Origin: Daphnia pulex | Lineage: Eukaryota > Arthropoda > Branchiopoda > Diplostraca > Daphniidae | Length of the DNA stretch: 64,000 bases | Direction of reading: 5' to 3' | Assembly: GCF_021134715.1 (NCBI RefSeq) | Contig: NC_060017.1 | Coordinates: 4,650,001-4,714,000 of the forward strand | Shown: positions 48,501 to 63,200 of the stretch, piece by piece | Position numbering within the stretch: position 1 is the first letter of the stretch | Layout: every line of letters starts with the position of its first letter | Notes under the pieces: generated by a model | Databases searched by the model: none | What the model was told of the DNA's origin: nothing | The model's input: the letters and a program-made list of their open reading frames with translations, nothing else | Translations under genes and position numbers: made by a program

Positions 48501-49990
48501 GGATGAGACCCGGGATTATTTTCTTGGGTATATAGTACGCATTCAAAGCCTCTATATAGCGCATATTCACAGCAGCTCAAAATAAAAAAATCTCATCCAT
48601 CGCTTATACGAAATTAAACTCCTTTTTCGGAGAAGAAAAAAGGCAAATCAAATGAGTCGAATTCTTGCAGCGAAAAAAATAAAAATGAAACTTTTCGGCA
48701 TTCCTAAATCTGTGCTGCAGCATCTGTTGATATCAAGAGTCTCTCTCTCGCAGAGACTTTTTGAATCGAGATCAAAAGTGAGTCATGGAATCGCTCCTAA
48801 CATTTTCCTTCCCAGTTTTATTATTTCATTGAAAACGCAGAGGGGATATATCAGGGATGTACATGGCAGCCACCCCCGTATATATCGCCTGACTTGGCTC
48901 ACGATAGGATCCCCCCCACCAAAAGTCCAAAACGCTGAAGCACACAGCTGCGACTCTCTCACTGCCTTTGGCCGAAAGATCAAAGTCTCCTGGGCGACCG
49001 TCTTCTCTCTTAAGACAAACTCAACAGTCGAGAGAGAAAAGCTCATTAGTCGATCCGATTTCAGACTCTCCTTCTCTCTCTCTCTCGGATTAGAGATGCG
49101 TATAAAGGCGATGAGAGAAACTTTTGACTTTGGGCTCCAGCAAGACGATACGGTCAAAAGAGTCCGGGCGCTAATACGACTCCGATCCGGGCGTATTACA
49201 ATTAGTCGAATAATGGTACAGCGCGCTATAACCAACGGAATTACATGTGTAGAGCTATTTAGTTGTTGTTGTTGTTGTTTTAACCCACCCTTTGAATTTC
49301 ATTGGGTTTTGTACATCTTTCAAAAACAAAATAAAAGGGGGTTAGAGCTCCTTATCTCGGCTTGGACAGCCCTCCCATGTCCATGCAGATGAAGATTACG
49401 TAATATCTCTCTCTCGGCACAATGCCAGTCAATAAAACAAGGTATTTTCGGCTGAGACCATCGGTCAATCATTGGAGACAAGTCCAGTTTCAATAAAAGA
49501 AAGAAAAGAAAAGAAAGTTGTTGTTGTTGGCCGATTCGATTTAGCGCGGGCGTGCCGTTCGCGATCGATCAAGCGTCCAGCCGAGAGACGACAAGTTTGT
49601 TGCCCGTAATATCCTTCCCGGAAGAGTTTGGTGGAGGGAGGTGGAAAGAGAGTGAAATGGAGAGAGAATTAATATTTGACTGGGCTATATATATAGACAT
49701 CTAATACAAGGGTTCTGGAATGTGTTGATGGAGCATCGAACATGACAGAAACGTTTCATCATCACAAGAGCGGCATTCACTTAAAAGCATTTTCAATCGT
49801 CGCTTTTCTGTCGTTGCATAATAATAACATTCACAGCTTTCAACTCAACGTCTCGAAATCTCATTTTGACATTCGTAACTAAATACATGTAGCGCCGGTT
49901 GTTGGGTATACATACAACACATTATTGGATTGAAAAACAAAACCCATCGCTCTTATCCTCTCCCTTATTCTAGACATAAACTTGAGTCGA
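45580..49990. other. Low-complexity non-coding region
   Basis: Simple sequence dominates: CT-rich runs at 45848-45865, 47047-47062 and 49069-49085, (TA)n at 46932-46950, and GTT repeats at 49262-49280. The longest frame (48652-49392, plus) is Ser/Arg-rich with simple-sequence runs and no recognisable domain. CT/GA-rich runs can recruit GAGA-type factors, but no promoter can be placed. Confidence 0.4.
47675..47694. repeat. CTG triplet repeat
   Basis: Six to seven uninterrupted CTG triplets in non-coding sequence. Confidence 0.85.
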
Positions 49991-52900
49991 AATTGCGATT
50001 GAAGCAGTTGCGCTGCCCGTCACAAAACGGAAACCGTTTTATAGTGGCAACAAATTCAACCGGGCGCGCTCTTGCTGGCGTCCGCTTAGTTACCAACTCA
50101 CGGCGGCCGTCGTCGTTGCGTAATAAGGTCCAAAATGTATTCCCATGTTATCCCCCCCTCCCCCAAAGAGGTCGATGAGCCGAGTAGGAGAGGAATTGCG
50201 ATTAGCAACACAACAAGATTCCCGAAAAAACTAGATAGGCGCAGAGTCACGGCATATAATTAGTCTCATCTCCTTAATACCCAGCGGCCGGCCGCTGCTG
50301 TCGTCAAGAGCCTTCGCATCCACCTCCTCCGTGTTGCCGAAGATAATTGCGGTTTCTTCCAGCAATCTCTCCACATCGCCCATCACAATATAAATATGCC
50401 CATAGACAACTCAACAGTCAAACATGTTTCTAATTGGAGTGATTTATGTTGGATGGATTCGACGTGCTGCCCAATCATTGGCCTCATCCTCAGCATCAGG
50501 TCGCGTTATTATCACAGGCGACTGCATTTTCTATTACACAACTCGACGGCAAGCGCCACTTGACGACTACACACATACGGCCGTCTAACTGTTAGTTTGT
50601 TTCATTTTTTTTCCGCCATCGGTTATTTCCTTTTTTCTTTCTTTCTGGACCCTTAAATTGACGGGAAATGTTCTTTTTCTCGCCGTTCAAGTCTTTTTTT
50701 CGCTATTTAGTTTCGAGTTTTTCCTGCTTCTTTCATGTTACGTAACAAGTCGGCAGGTATAATAATAATAAAAAAAGAATTGGCTTTCTTAAGGGTCACC
50801 AGGTTCACCTTGGAAGTCTATACACGACCCGTGGCAACAGCATCGTGTCGAATTGAATTAGGTTGGCAAATATATTGGGCGATGCTTCAAGGTATGCATG
50901 TATGTATTGTTAAACCGACGGGGGAATATAACTATTTCATTAGCCGGGCGAGCGATATTATAGACATTAGATACACAAGAAGTAATTTGAAGGAGGTCGC
51001 GGTCGGGAAAAAAAATAATATGAGAGATTGCCAAATAATGACAGATGGACTGCAGACTATAGCCGGTCTGTGGCCAGATAAATATGATGGACGACCGTGA
51101 CATCATCAGCGATGATGTCGATCAATTAATTCGACTTCTTCTATGCTCCATACACCCATGAAAAAACAAAAACAGGATGGAATGATTATTCCCCTCCCAG
51201 CAGACTGGTTCTCCCGAGCTATTTGGCATTCACAAAATCTGGTTATCCCATCGGCTTCGACGACTACTGCATGTAAACGGAGAGCGTAAGTGTATATAGA
51301 CAGTAATAGACGAACATAACCCGCGCATACCAAATAAGAGACTTGTGTGTGTATAAACATCATCTATAAATATTCACGTACATTTCCATTGGGTTTATAC
51401 GGCGAAAATTATTTGTTTTGATAGCGCATACTATATACGCACAAGATATAGCCCCAAAGGCCCATATACGTCAAGCGTTGTAGCCGATATATGGCATGGA
51501 TAAACAAATGCACACACAAGTATATGCTGGCCGATCCTGCAGTGCATATGAAGCTAGTATGTATAATGCGTGAAAAAAATAAAAAAATAAATAAAAATAG
51601 TAAAAAGTTTGAAGACTTTCAGGTCAACGAGTCTAACCCAAACACTGGAGGCTTTTTCCCGTTGACAAGGCCGTCAATTTCCCTTTCACGATACCAGCAG
51701 AGTGCAAGTTTTTTGTCATTATTCCCGATTGAATTTGAATTTTCGCTGGAATTCTTGGCTTTCCATAAAAAAAAAAGCAACAACGAAATGACAATGATGA
51801 AAACTCTTGCCAAGAAATTACCGACAATGAAAGACCAGACGAGTTATTCCAAAATCGCGCACCTTATTCAACTCAAAATGGGCAGCTGGATGATTATTGA
51901 TGGGCTCAAAGTCGCAAACTGCATATCAAGAGCACCGGCCAGATCAATCATTCGACATAAGGACAAGACCCATTTTGATGTTTGTTTTATTCGCCATCCA
52001 GGCATCAAAACCGAAATGGCAGATGTACTAGATACTTTGCCAGGCTGGACCAAAAGCTTGGCGGCCGCGAATCACACACAAAAAAACAACCGAACACATC
52101 AGTCCAGGAGCCTCGTCAAAGGTCAGAGCGATCATCAAACGAGTCGCATTAACTGCACAATGCTACAAAACAAGAGCCCTGGCCAATTTCACGGCTTGAT
52201 ACAATTCACAACGACATTCTCTCGGGGATATAAAATGTTTTTCCACGAAACTCTCCCCAATATATATGGCCGGCCATAGATAACGAACGCGGTTCGCTGG
52301 TTTCGCCCGGCAGATGAGACCCCCCTCAAATTGTTTCGATTCGCCCAGTGAAAATAAAATTTGGTCAAGTGATGAAGCCGAGGGGACGACGAAATGAAAA
52401 AAGAGAAATAAAATAAAATCGATGAAAAAGAAAGTGATGATGATTGGTCCGTGCGACGGCCATCAAATACAACAAAACGTTACACACTTTTATGTGAACA
52501 ACAATGGCGGGATATTATAGTCCTCTATACACGCACTATAAGGACGTGTGTGTGTGTGTCTATATTGTCCTTCTATATCTGTACAGAAGCGGATGATAAC
52601 GCCCTTGTTTGTCCATGGCACTTGGCGTCCAGGCGGCAAATTGGACGTTGCCCAGAAGTAAACTGACCGCTAATCATCGTCGCCCGGCCGGAAACACAGT
52701 TTCGGGCACTATACATGTTCGCCGAACGACGAATAATCAACAATGAATTGATGAGCTTTAGATATACATGTCCCCGTGTGGGTACATGGCTAGTTGGAAG
52801 GGGGGGGGATAGACTCGCAAAAGCTACACGGGGAAGGCCGGCGCTGGGCCGCTTTACAACGATCAATACACGTCGACGAGAAATGATGATGATGCCAGTC

Positions 52901-55000
52901 TCGTGATGTGATCCATCACCATTGTCTTGTGCATTAAAGGGCGGGGCTCTCTTATACGTTGCTGGCCAAACTTTGTTACTTGTGTCACACACAGAGTCTG
53001 CTGCTGCTGCTGCTACCACGGGTATGCACCTGCACGTCCTAGAGAGAGACGGGCAAGCAGTACCGGGCGAGGTACATCAGATCCCATAGAGAGACAAGAT
53101 TGATGAACGGACCAAAAACAAAAGAGTTACCAACGGTATAGTCCTGGGGTTGCTGCCAGTGATGCAACCAAAATAAAGAAAAAGAAAAAACAAAAACAAA
53201 AGAAGAATCGGTCACCAGGCAACACCCAAATCCAATCTAATCATCAAGGAAGGACGCGCCCATCGTCTTATTTCTTTTTTCCCAATCCTCGAATTTCTCT
53301 CTTGTTTCTTTTTTGATTTCCTTCCATTTTTCATCCGGTCCCGTTTCCACGGTTTGACAAAGTCCCCCGAGTCCTCCACTGTGTCCCTCATAATAAAAGC
53401 ATCCGAACAAAGTCTGAACGCCGAGATACGGGACGATGGCGAACGATTTTTGCCCGTCCTTTTGTCCTTTTTTGTGTTGTCTTCACTCAATCGCTCTTTT
53501 CCATCGCCGATCCTTGTCGTCCTTTAGATACTTTGGCACTTGATATCGATCGAGCTTGTAATGGTGCCTCTATTGTACATATACGCAAAGAAGTGAAAAA
53601 ACAAAACAAAAACCAAAAAACAAAAAACAAAAGAGCGGCCATCGATTATGAAATGACGGCCGGAAATGCATCACAAGTTATTCCGCATATCGGAGCAGTT
53701 GCAAGCTTTGCATCCGGAGTGGTTTTTTCTGTTTTTTATTTTTGTTTTGTTTTGTTTCCCAGCTCACTCATGCACGGCAAGCAGGCAGGCATCAAGTCAA
53801 AAATAAAGAGCTAAACAAAAAAAGAAGCCAGACAGCGATGAGGGCGTGTTATATGAAGGAAGGTATTACACACACAAGAGAACGTGAAGTGGTCGTGAAA
53901 TGTCAAACGACCGCCAACCCAGTTCAGCAGACCCGAAGAAAAGGCGCTAGAATTAATTCATGGGGGGGTTTGTGTGTGTGTGTCTGGGGGCAATCGAAAT
54001 GTCGACTACGTACCCGCGTATTATATAATATACGTACGCAGACACACACACCAAAGTGAGTGAAAGGAGTCCAGCAGTCTCTACCATTGACAAAAGAAGA
54101 AAATGACGGACGACGAAAAAAGAACATGTCCGTTTTTGGCATCCAGTTTTTCCCGTGCGCGTGTTTTCATTTTCAGCTCTGTTTTATTTTTCTTTCTTCT
54201 TTCCCAAACACAGACATGGAACAAGTACGCGTCATTGTTGGACGGCTTTTCGGCAAGGTCGTAAAAATAAGGCCGCGGCTGCTGGCTTGACTTTTTCACG
54301 GTATGCCGGGCAGCAGCAGTATAAAGAGCACAGAACACTGCAAAAACATATCATTTCCTTTTTTTTTATTTTTTGAAATGAAACTCTACGATATCCTACC
54401 ACTACTTGTTACAGAAATAAGAAAAAACGACAGCTATATCCTCACATTTTTCTTTTCTTTTGTCCTTTTCTTGTTTTTCGTGATTGCCGCCCACCCTGTA
54501 GATGTAATGCACTGTATACGGCCGCTAGGGCTATATAACAACGAGGGGCTACAGAGACGGACCAAAGAGTTTCCGTCATAAAACAAGAGACGGGCCATTC
54601 AGTCCCTCGGTGACGTCAAAGCGCTCGGCGTAATTCACGATGACTTTGAAAACTTGGCCATCGCAAAAATAAAACAAAAAAGAGTTATATGGAATAGGGG
54701 CTACTACTACTACTGTAGATATGGAATCCCCTATTTTGCTATCTTTAGTTATATATTAGATATTTTCGAGAAGGGGGGAAATAAGAGAAATCTGGAGATG
54801 TCAGCACAGCAATGCGAGGGCGGCAAAAGTTTCGGTTCGCTCGTGAAGCGGTAAACGAAAAGTAGAAAAGCAATAAGAAAGAACCTAGCAGAGAAAGAAA
54901 AAGGGGAGTGACTACTGAGATGAACATCATCATCATCATCCCTGCTGACGTACACACACTTTGAGTGGCATCCAACAACTGCAGCCCGTCGGCGAGCGCG
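49991..55000. other. Low-complexity non-coding region
   Basis: Holds (GT)n tracts near 52545-52558 and 53970-53980, a CTG run at 52998-53014, and a palindromic CRE (TGACGTCA) at 54611-54618. The 262-codon plus-strand frame at 51491-52279 is the longest in this part but has Lys/Asn-rich, simple-sequence composition and no domain. Confidence 0.4.
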
Positions 55001-58000
55001 CGCGATTTTCGAAATGTAATTACTGTTTGTTGCGCAATCTTAAATATGTAGACATATCGATATTATAGTCGTTCCTCGGCTCAACCTCAATCACTCACGA
55101 ATATATAGAACTAGGGACGTGTACCCTGCGACTCTCTCAAAAAGAAACGGCGTCTACGGCGTCTACTTGTGTACTCGACGCAGCGAGGTGATGTTTCCAC
55201 AATGAGCCAATCAATCGATAATATTGGAGCCGTGCGTCGGAGTGAAACCACTTACATACAAATGCCGAAGAGTCTACATGGGCGGAAGAAATTTCTTCTT
55301 CTTTATTTATGTACGTGTGTGTGTGGGAGTAGCCGGATGACTGGATCGGCATTTCTGTGTGAACAACATTTTGACGATCGCCATTTTACCGTCCTGTTGT
55401 ATTGACATCGAAATCTCGACGGTTATCTATTCGTACACACACACAGCACATGGGAGCGAAAGAAACGGAAGCTCGTTACAAGACTCTGACCGGAATATCA
55501 AAGTGTGTGGCCGAACAACAATCCAGCAGCGGCCGACTGGCATGGAATCTTCCACCAACAACTTTATCGCACCTAAACAGATGCTGGTCCCAGCTATTTC
55601 ATTTTTGAAAGTCTTTTACAATTCGAATTCTTTCCGTGTCTGCCCAGATACAAATCAAAGAAGAAGAGAACCAGAAGCTTGCGACACGGTCGCGATAAAT
55701 AGCCGCCCAACCCCAAAAAAGCGCAGAGATGCTTCCACCAGATTACAATCATAAATCAAAAAGCAAGAGTCCCCAGATTTGTTTCCTCCCGTCAGCTGGA
55801 AGGCGATGCTGGCTGCGCAGATTTTCTTTTATTCCAAAAACAAAATAAATATTTTCCCGTCACCCTTCCCAACTTCAGCATTCAACGTTCGGGTAGAAAA
55901 ACAAGAATTTGTTTGGTTGTTGTTGAAAAATTCGTACCTGATGCTGCAGTGATTTCCCTGGCGAGGTGCAAAATGAGCGTCAGGATTTTTATGAATGACT
56001 TGGGGCTGCGATTGGCGGACAAGAGCGACGACACTATACACCGTCGAGATGTGCGAAAACATTTGCAGCAAGTTTCCCCCAGCTCCTTTACTGTAACAAG
56101 AGAGGATCACGTCACCGAGTCCCAAGTTTCTAGCGCACAGACGTGACAAAAGTGGGCGCGCAGTTTCTTTTTCTTCTTCTTTCCGGAACCAAATCAACAA
56201 AGCGCAAGATCCCTACAACCCTAGCGCTGCTCCTTCCAGAGTCTATCTCTCTTTGTGTGTGTTTAACACGACTGTGAGCTTTGCTCACGCATTTTTCTAA
56301 GGCTGCTATGGGCTCTTGGGGATTCGCTTCCACTGCGACGAGGGGGGGATCATCGTCATAAGCCCGGGAAGCATCGACTGATTTGAATGTTATAGTTTAA
56401 AAAAAAAACCAACACACCTGCCTAGTGGAAACAGAATAAAAGAGGATCATTGTGTGTAACCCTCTTTCCATCCCATTTGTCACGTTACTCCCCCTCCAGA
56501 GTTGATTCAGCCAGATTGCTTTAGATGTATTGTATACAGGGAAGTGGATATAGCGTTACGTCGTCGTCTAGACAGCCACGTAAGATTCGAAAGCAAACGG
56601 GGTCCCGTTTCCCCTAACGACGTCAGTCTCAAAAGTAAACAGCAACTTCCTCCTCCTCCACCCAATTCATCCGAAAAGCGCGTCATTCAATATCTTTCCT
56701 GATCGAATAAACGCAGTAGCTATAGCAGACGTTAGAGTTAAGCAGCCGTTCCAGCCAGCAGTCTATTTTCGCCCTAGCGGACGGACGGAAAAAAGCGCTC
56801 GTTCTTCCGCTCCATTAAGTGGCGGCCAATAAAAAAGAAAAAGAAAAGAAAAAAAGAAATCTGATTGGTCCTCCTTGACTGGCCGATGATGAGCCAGGAG
56901 AGTGCCGAGTATTGTTACAATTCGCCTCCAGAGAACAACAACAAGATCAAGTTAGCCAAGAGACGTTGTCTCCGGAAACAAGACTAGCGAAATCCGGCCC
57001 GTTTTTTCCTTTTTCTTTTTCCTATATTCCGGAGATTCCGGCGTTAGCTTATCGAGTTACGCTCCCGTCACCATGACTATCTCTTCCCTTTCCCCTCCTT
57101 TTACTTCCGGCACGCCCAAAACGAATCTAAACGCGAGAAAAAAGCCCAAAAGATGAACTGTATAGAAACATAGAAGACGAACGTTATTAGATCTCATCAC
57201 GAGCGAATAACAAATAACAACGACAAACAACAATTTGATTGCACAGTTTTATTCCAATGCCCAGTATTTGGCTTATTCCTCTCATTTTTTTTTCCTCTAG
57301 ACATTTGCTGGACCCGTGCTGGATCCACGTGACGTGTTGAACAAGACATCACGTTGCAATTCGTGTCTAAAAAGGTGGGGCGCGCGCAAATCATTTCGTT
57401 TTATCACTTTGAATATGATCAGCCGAATAAAGACAAATGAATAAGACGAATGCATCGTTCGTGACTGATTGGCCCTTATTGGGTGTGATGGGCCACGCTC
57501 GCGCGCGTGAGAAAGAAAGAGAAACCGACAGCTATTTCATTTTTTGATCCCGCCGTTGGTCTAATCGCATTTTTTTACGAGTCACTATTCGCCTTTTAGT
57601 ACATTGGGAAGATGAATCTCGTGTTAACAGAAGAAAGGCTCGGCTTATCGACACGCCCCCGCTATTACATAACGCGACAGGCCGGCTGTATTTCAATTTC
57701 CAAGGCGATACGCAACACTAAGTTCTATCCTTCACCTCCTTTTGGTCTCCGACGGCTTCATATGGTCATTGGCCGGATGGCAATCGAATCAATGAAAGTC
57801 AAATACATCAAAAACAACTTGTGTGTGTACAGCACTAGAAACAATGGCATGGGGCACACAGTCGTATCAATTGCCGGGCCCATTGGGTTTCATATGCCGC
57901 GCGGTGTGAGACAGAGAGAGAGAAAAATAATCGAATATCTATCGCCTGCCAGATCGCGACGGGTCTCCCATAAAAAATAGATCCTAACAGACTTGAACAG

Positions 58001-60230
58001 CACCACAGAGAATTGCCATTCGAGAGTAACCCGTCTCGTCGAAAATAACTGCGCCATTTCGAACGCGCTAGAGTCGGCGTGAACCTTCTGTTGTTCTTCT
58101 CGCCCATTCTTATTTCGTTCCAGTTGCTGACCAACAGCAAACGAGACCAACCAAAATACATTTTCGACAATTCTTAAATTATATCCGACAACCCCCCCAA
58201 AAAAGACAAGAACAACTCCAACAAATCGCCAAAAAGAAAAAACCGAAAAACACCTGCACGATGATGATGAGTCAACGCTGCACACACACGTATAATCTGG
58301 CAGCGTTCGGCCGCACCAAACAAGGACGAAATTGAAAAGATACACAAGGGTATAGAAAAAAGGGGAATATAAAAATAATATAAGAGAGAGACAAGAGGCA
58401 AGTTGGGATAGATAATGAAGCACGATGACCCAGCATAGCCCAGGCGCAGCCCCAAAAAGGAACTATCGCCTTTCCCCTGCTGCTGCTGCTCATACAGCCC
58501 TAGGATCTAGGCACTTAACGCCAGCACAGCAGTTATTCTAAAGGAGATTTCTGATCCATTTCGCGTGCTCTGTTTCTATAACTTGACTCGATGGATGGAC
58601 TTGGATCACTCAAAGAAATAACAATAACATTGCCTATATACGGCACGTCGAAAACAAACTTTTCATTCCGGGATTTTTCGACCCTTTTTCCCGAACGGTT
58701 TATGTTGGGTGGGAATTTTTGTTTCGTTTGAAATCTAATCGCTTTCAGACGCGTTTTAGCCGTCGGGATCGCTGCGACGTTGAAGTATAGAGTGGAAATT
58801 TGTTTGGTCGGGTCGTGAAGGAGTTAAGAAGAAGAAGAAAAAGAGAGTGCCAAAGTCGATTGTAAAAATGATGACTCGTATCGTAAACTCCCTTCACCTC
58901 CTACCGACTGGCAAGCGGCGCAAGCCATAAGACGGACAAACGGATGGACAGCTCCGGCTGACACTTATGGCGTTGCTGGCTGGATATATATATAAGTTAT
59001 GTTAAGTACAACGTACTACAGCAGACACGTACCCCACCAACACTTTGTGTATACGGTCCGGTTTGTCTGGCTGCACGTTCCACTCATCCATCCAGCGTGT
59101 GTGCGCTTGTTGAGTCGCGTTATACCCTTGGAGTTTTGCTGGCTGGGCGTCCCTTTTATAGACAAAACAAAGTACTACGGGCACGGGTTATTATGGCCCG
59201 GTCGTTCAATGCCTCATTCTAATTTTTTTTGTTCTCCTTCGTTCGCTCAATTTTTGTTTGAAATTTCCCGGTCGTGGTGGTCTCCGATTTCTTTCGTGCT
59301 TGGGAGGAATAAGATGCAAACAGCAGTAGAGAGTCGAACGAGCTCTTTCAATCACCATCCAATCACTTGGGCAACAGCCGGGCAACACAAAAAACACACT
59401 CGTCGACCCATTCAAAAATCCCAAAAGTCCTTATGTCTATAGTAGGTATCAGTGTATGTCTATCTAAATATATAAGAGAACGCGGTGTCGTTGAGAAAGG
59501 GGGAAAAAGAAGAAATTAAAGAGAAAAGTAAAAAGATAAAAATGGGAGGGAAACGAAAAAAAAAAGAAATTTAAAAAAGAAGAAAACAATAGATGGTTAT
59601 CTCTTCTTTTAGTTGTTGGCGAGTTGAAAACGATACGGGCGGTGGCGAGTCTCCCGACGAGACCCCAGCATCAGATGGTCCCGTCTTTTTTTTTTTTCGA
59701 CTGACCTAAAAAGGCGCGATTTTTTAAACTGATTTAAAAATAATTTTTTGGTTTTAGTCTTGCCCGATTCGGTGGCGGTGAATTAAAAGAGAATCGAGAA
59801 TCAAATTAAAAAAAGAGTTGACCGCAGACCAGCACAGACACACTTCCTACCAACTACGCACCTTGTGGCTGTTCGTTTGTGACGCCATCTCGCCACACAT
59901 GAAGCGGCCGTATGTATAAAATATGTGAGAATTAGCTCAATATAACGCGAACTCGGATGGTGTGTCTGTGTGTGGCGCTCGCAGTTAATTACATCAATAA
60001 GAAGGTGGCATCGCGGCGAGTGCAAAGTAGACGAGACACGGTCATAAATTATCGACTCGAGCCATTTATTTCGATCTCAACCAGGGCCTCGCTGCTTGCG
60101 CCCGGCCAAATGTCTTTGTCGTACACACAGACTTGCGCTCTGCTGGACCGTTGGCTTTACTGGTATATAGTGCTGGGCCTCCGAAAGAGAATGTTGGAAC
60201 GCTAATGGACAAAACAAAAATCTCCCGAGA
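55001..60230. other. Low-complexity non-coding region
   Basis: A-rich and GA-rich runs, a short CTG run at 58477-58491, and no supported gene on either strand. Frames up to ~180 codons on the minus strand (57890-58423) are Phe/Leu-rich readings of A-rich DNA. Confidence 0.4.
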
Positions 60231-63200
60231 AAGGGAAAACACGCGGAGCTCAAGGACCAGCCAAAATCAGCAGCAACTCGTCACGCTTGTCCCTCCGCCA
60301 TAAAGCCTATGCTGCTCTTGTGCTCGTTCCGTCTGTTTTACTTACACGCACCGACGTATATGTGGTCTACAGACTTTTTAAGTGGAAGGTTGAGACAGCA
60401 AAACAAAACAAAACAAAACGAAAGAAAAACGGCAAAGAGATGAACCGATGCCAAAAAGTCGAGAAAGAAATACAGAAAGAGCCAAAAAACCATGTCCGTG
60501 TTTTGTGCCATCGAGGCCGACTGGGAGAGCAACAGCTGAAAAATAAATTAAAACAAAAAAATGAGAGAGAGAGTAGCTTACACCATCACCGAAAGGATGG
60601 AACCCCCCCTTAAAAAAAGAGTTGCTATTCAAAAAAAACAAAAACAAAAGAAAAATATGGAAAAAACGAGATCTTATCGCCATAGAGTTTGGAGGATGAC
60701 GAATCAACGTGGCCTCAGAAAATGACCCGCCGCCTCATTTCCTTGCCAAATACAAACGCGCATAGCGTCGGCAATGAGAGGGAGCTGTGTCCCATCCTTT
60801 TCTGGGATGGGGGGCTACTATGTCAGTTGCCGGATGGCACGCGGAACCAAGTAAGGTGCTCCGCACGGGAAAGAAAAAATCACAATAAGACGACAAGGCA
60901 GAGGGTCATCGAGTGTGTTTTCTGGATAATTTTCAAATCTAATCAGAAAAAAAAAATCACATAACTTAATTCTATATTATCATCGACATTTCATCGGATC
61001 GTAAAAATGGGTGCGGATGTAAGAAGCCAAGATCGTCATCGCAGACATCATTCAACAAAATGAGCGCGGGGAAATTCCAGGACTCTACTACTAGTACGTG
61101 TCGTCCCCAAAAATGGTCAGTTGACTCTATTCATGTCGGGACTCGGCTCGGTACCTCAACCTCCCCCCCCCCTGTTCTGTTCGCCAAATGATTCATGAAC
61201 AAATGCCCCGGTCCATTACGGGCTTATTGCGCTTTTCTTTTCAACGCTCCCCAAAATAAAAATAAAATAAAAAAGCCAAAAGTTTCGTGGTTAGCGTGTT
61301 CAAAACATTCCGCGATTCTTTGTTGTTATAATCGCCATTTTGGGCATTCACGTCAGATGAAGGGGAAAGGAGAGAGAGAAACGGGAACATCAAGGTGACA
61401 GAAACCTTTTCTGGCAGGCTTTTAGCACTTCCTGTTGGCGACAGAATCCAATCGAAATTTGTTTGCCATTCAATTGAAAACAGGGGGGAAAAAATAAAAT
61501 AAAAATAAAATCGTTCCGCCTGTCTAAATCAAACGTCATATGAATAAGCCAACCAATCACCAGCCAATCACAGTGGAATACAACAGGCGGCAACGAGGTT
61601 TGCAATTTCCGACGCAATCATTTCCGACACAATCGATGAATAAAGAACCGCCACATTAATGTCAATCTCAAGGATTTAAAAGCTGAGAAAAAAGAAAAAT
61701 ATATAAGAAACTGCAAAGGCAATAGAAAAGAATTCTACTGGCGAGAATGGATGCACTGCAATTTGTTAAGATTACCTCCAAAAAATGACTGACGCTCTAC
61801 GCTAAGGGCGGCCAAAGTTGAAGGCGCACATAAACGTGAATGGCGACGGAATATATCGCGTGAATATCATAAACCCGCACCGAGTATGGTCAGCAACAGC
61901 AGCAGCAGCAGCTCCGAGCCTGTAGTCTGTTAGTAAATCTATACGACTTTGCCGGGGCAGGCAAGCGCGGCCCATATAATCAAACCCCCCAGACACTTGA
62001 AACGACCTGTACATGTGTCGATCGCGGCGGACAAACACGTCAGACTTACAAATACTTAATAACACGTCAAATACGAGACAAAAATATCGATCCGTAATCA
62101 CTACGTACCATCAGCTGTGGGCGACGTTGTTCTGGGCTGCTGCTGCTCACACTTTTGTATTAGTATACCGTCTCTCTATAAAAGGCTGGCCAAAACTGAT
62201 TTGGGCTCTTTTACCTCTATGCACCTCGAAGCAGTTAAGCTAATGTTCTACTCAAAACAAACGAAAACGGAAGACCCCGGCTGGGTATTGCGCGCACCTG
62301 TTTGAACCTTAACACTAGACTGAGCTTGCACATTGTGCATGCACGTTCCTGACGAACTCCATCGTAGGGAGATCGTAATCACGAAAACAGCTTTCCTAGC
62401 ACACACTCTGTACACACACACACACAGAACACAAGCAGTCAGTTGAACAAGTTGAACCAACTTTTTTATTTACGATTCCCCAAACTTTTGAAAAAAGATT
62501 TATACCTACCCCCTTCCACCTTAGTAGAGCGTGCAGTATATACACATAGCACACGTCTATTTCCGTTTACCCGTTATTCGTCACCAGAGTTTTTGTTTTT
62601 GGGGGCTTGGAATTCTCATGCAAATTACATAGTGAAATGCTAATCAAAATTGAATGGCGACTTACCGGAATAGCGGCCGAGTCGCTCCTGGGCTGATTGA
62701 CGTCCGACCTGCAGATATGCGCCGGGGTTGAAAGTGTCAAAGTCGCTCGATACGGTCGTCTGTCAAAAGTCGAGAACGCGGCTTCCCAGCACAGCCACCC
62801 AATTTTCTTAGTTGTTTCGATTCTCCTCCTGCATATGCAAAAGCACCGATGAAGTGATTGGTTCGTACAGCAAGAGTTGAGTGTCCAGTAGAGTAGAAAC
62901 GGCAATCGATCACTCATTCAGGATCACCGCTGGATACATCAAGAACGGGGGGGAAGGATCGGGGGGTTGGAAAATAGTCGTCTGGTTGTCAAAGACGACG
63001 CAAAAGTTCACCAAGGAGAAGGAACAAAACCCAAGAAATACGTCATGCGGGACCACGACCACCTCTGCTTCTGTATGCTGCGGGCACACGACTGTACGGC
63101 GGGCGCACGGGTTAAATGTCGGCGGGCTAAAGGCCAAAGTGTCCGCCTTAGATTCTTGTGCCGTGTCACGATCCCAGAGGGAAACCCAAACACAAATAAT

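Noticed and set aside
48652-49392. 246-codon open frame on the plus strand
   Set aside because: Ser/Arg/Leu runs come from CT-rich repeats, an equally open frame lies on the opposite strand, and nothing is recognisable.
51491-52279. 262-codon open frame on the plus strand
   Set aside because: Composition follows the local A-rich DNA (Lys/Asn runs), no domain or conserved motif is visible, and there is no promoter or splice context.
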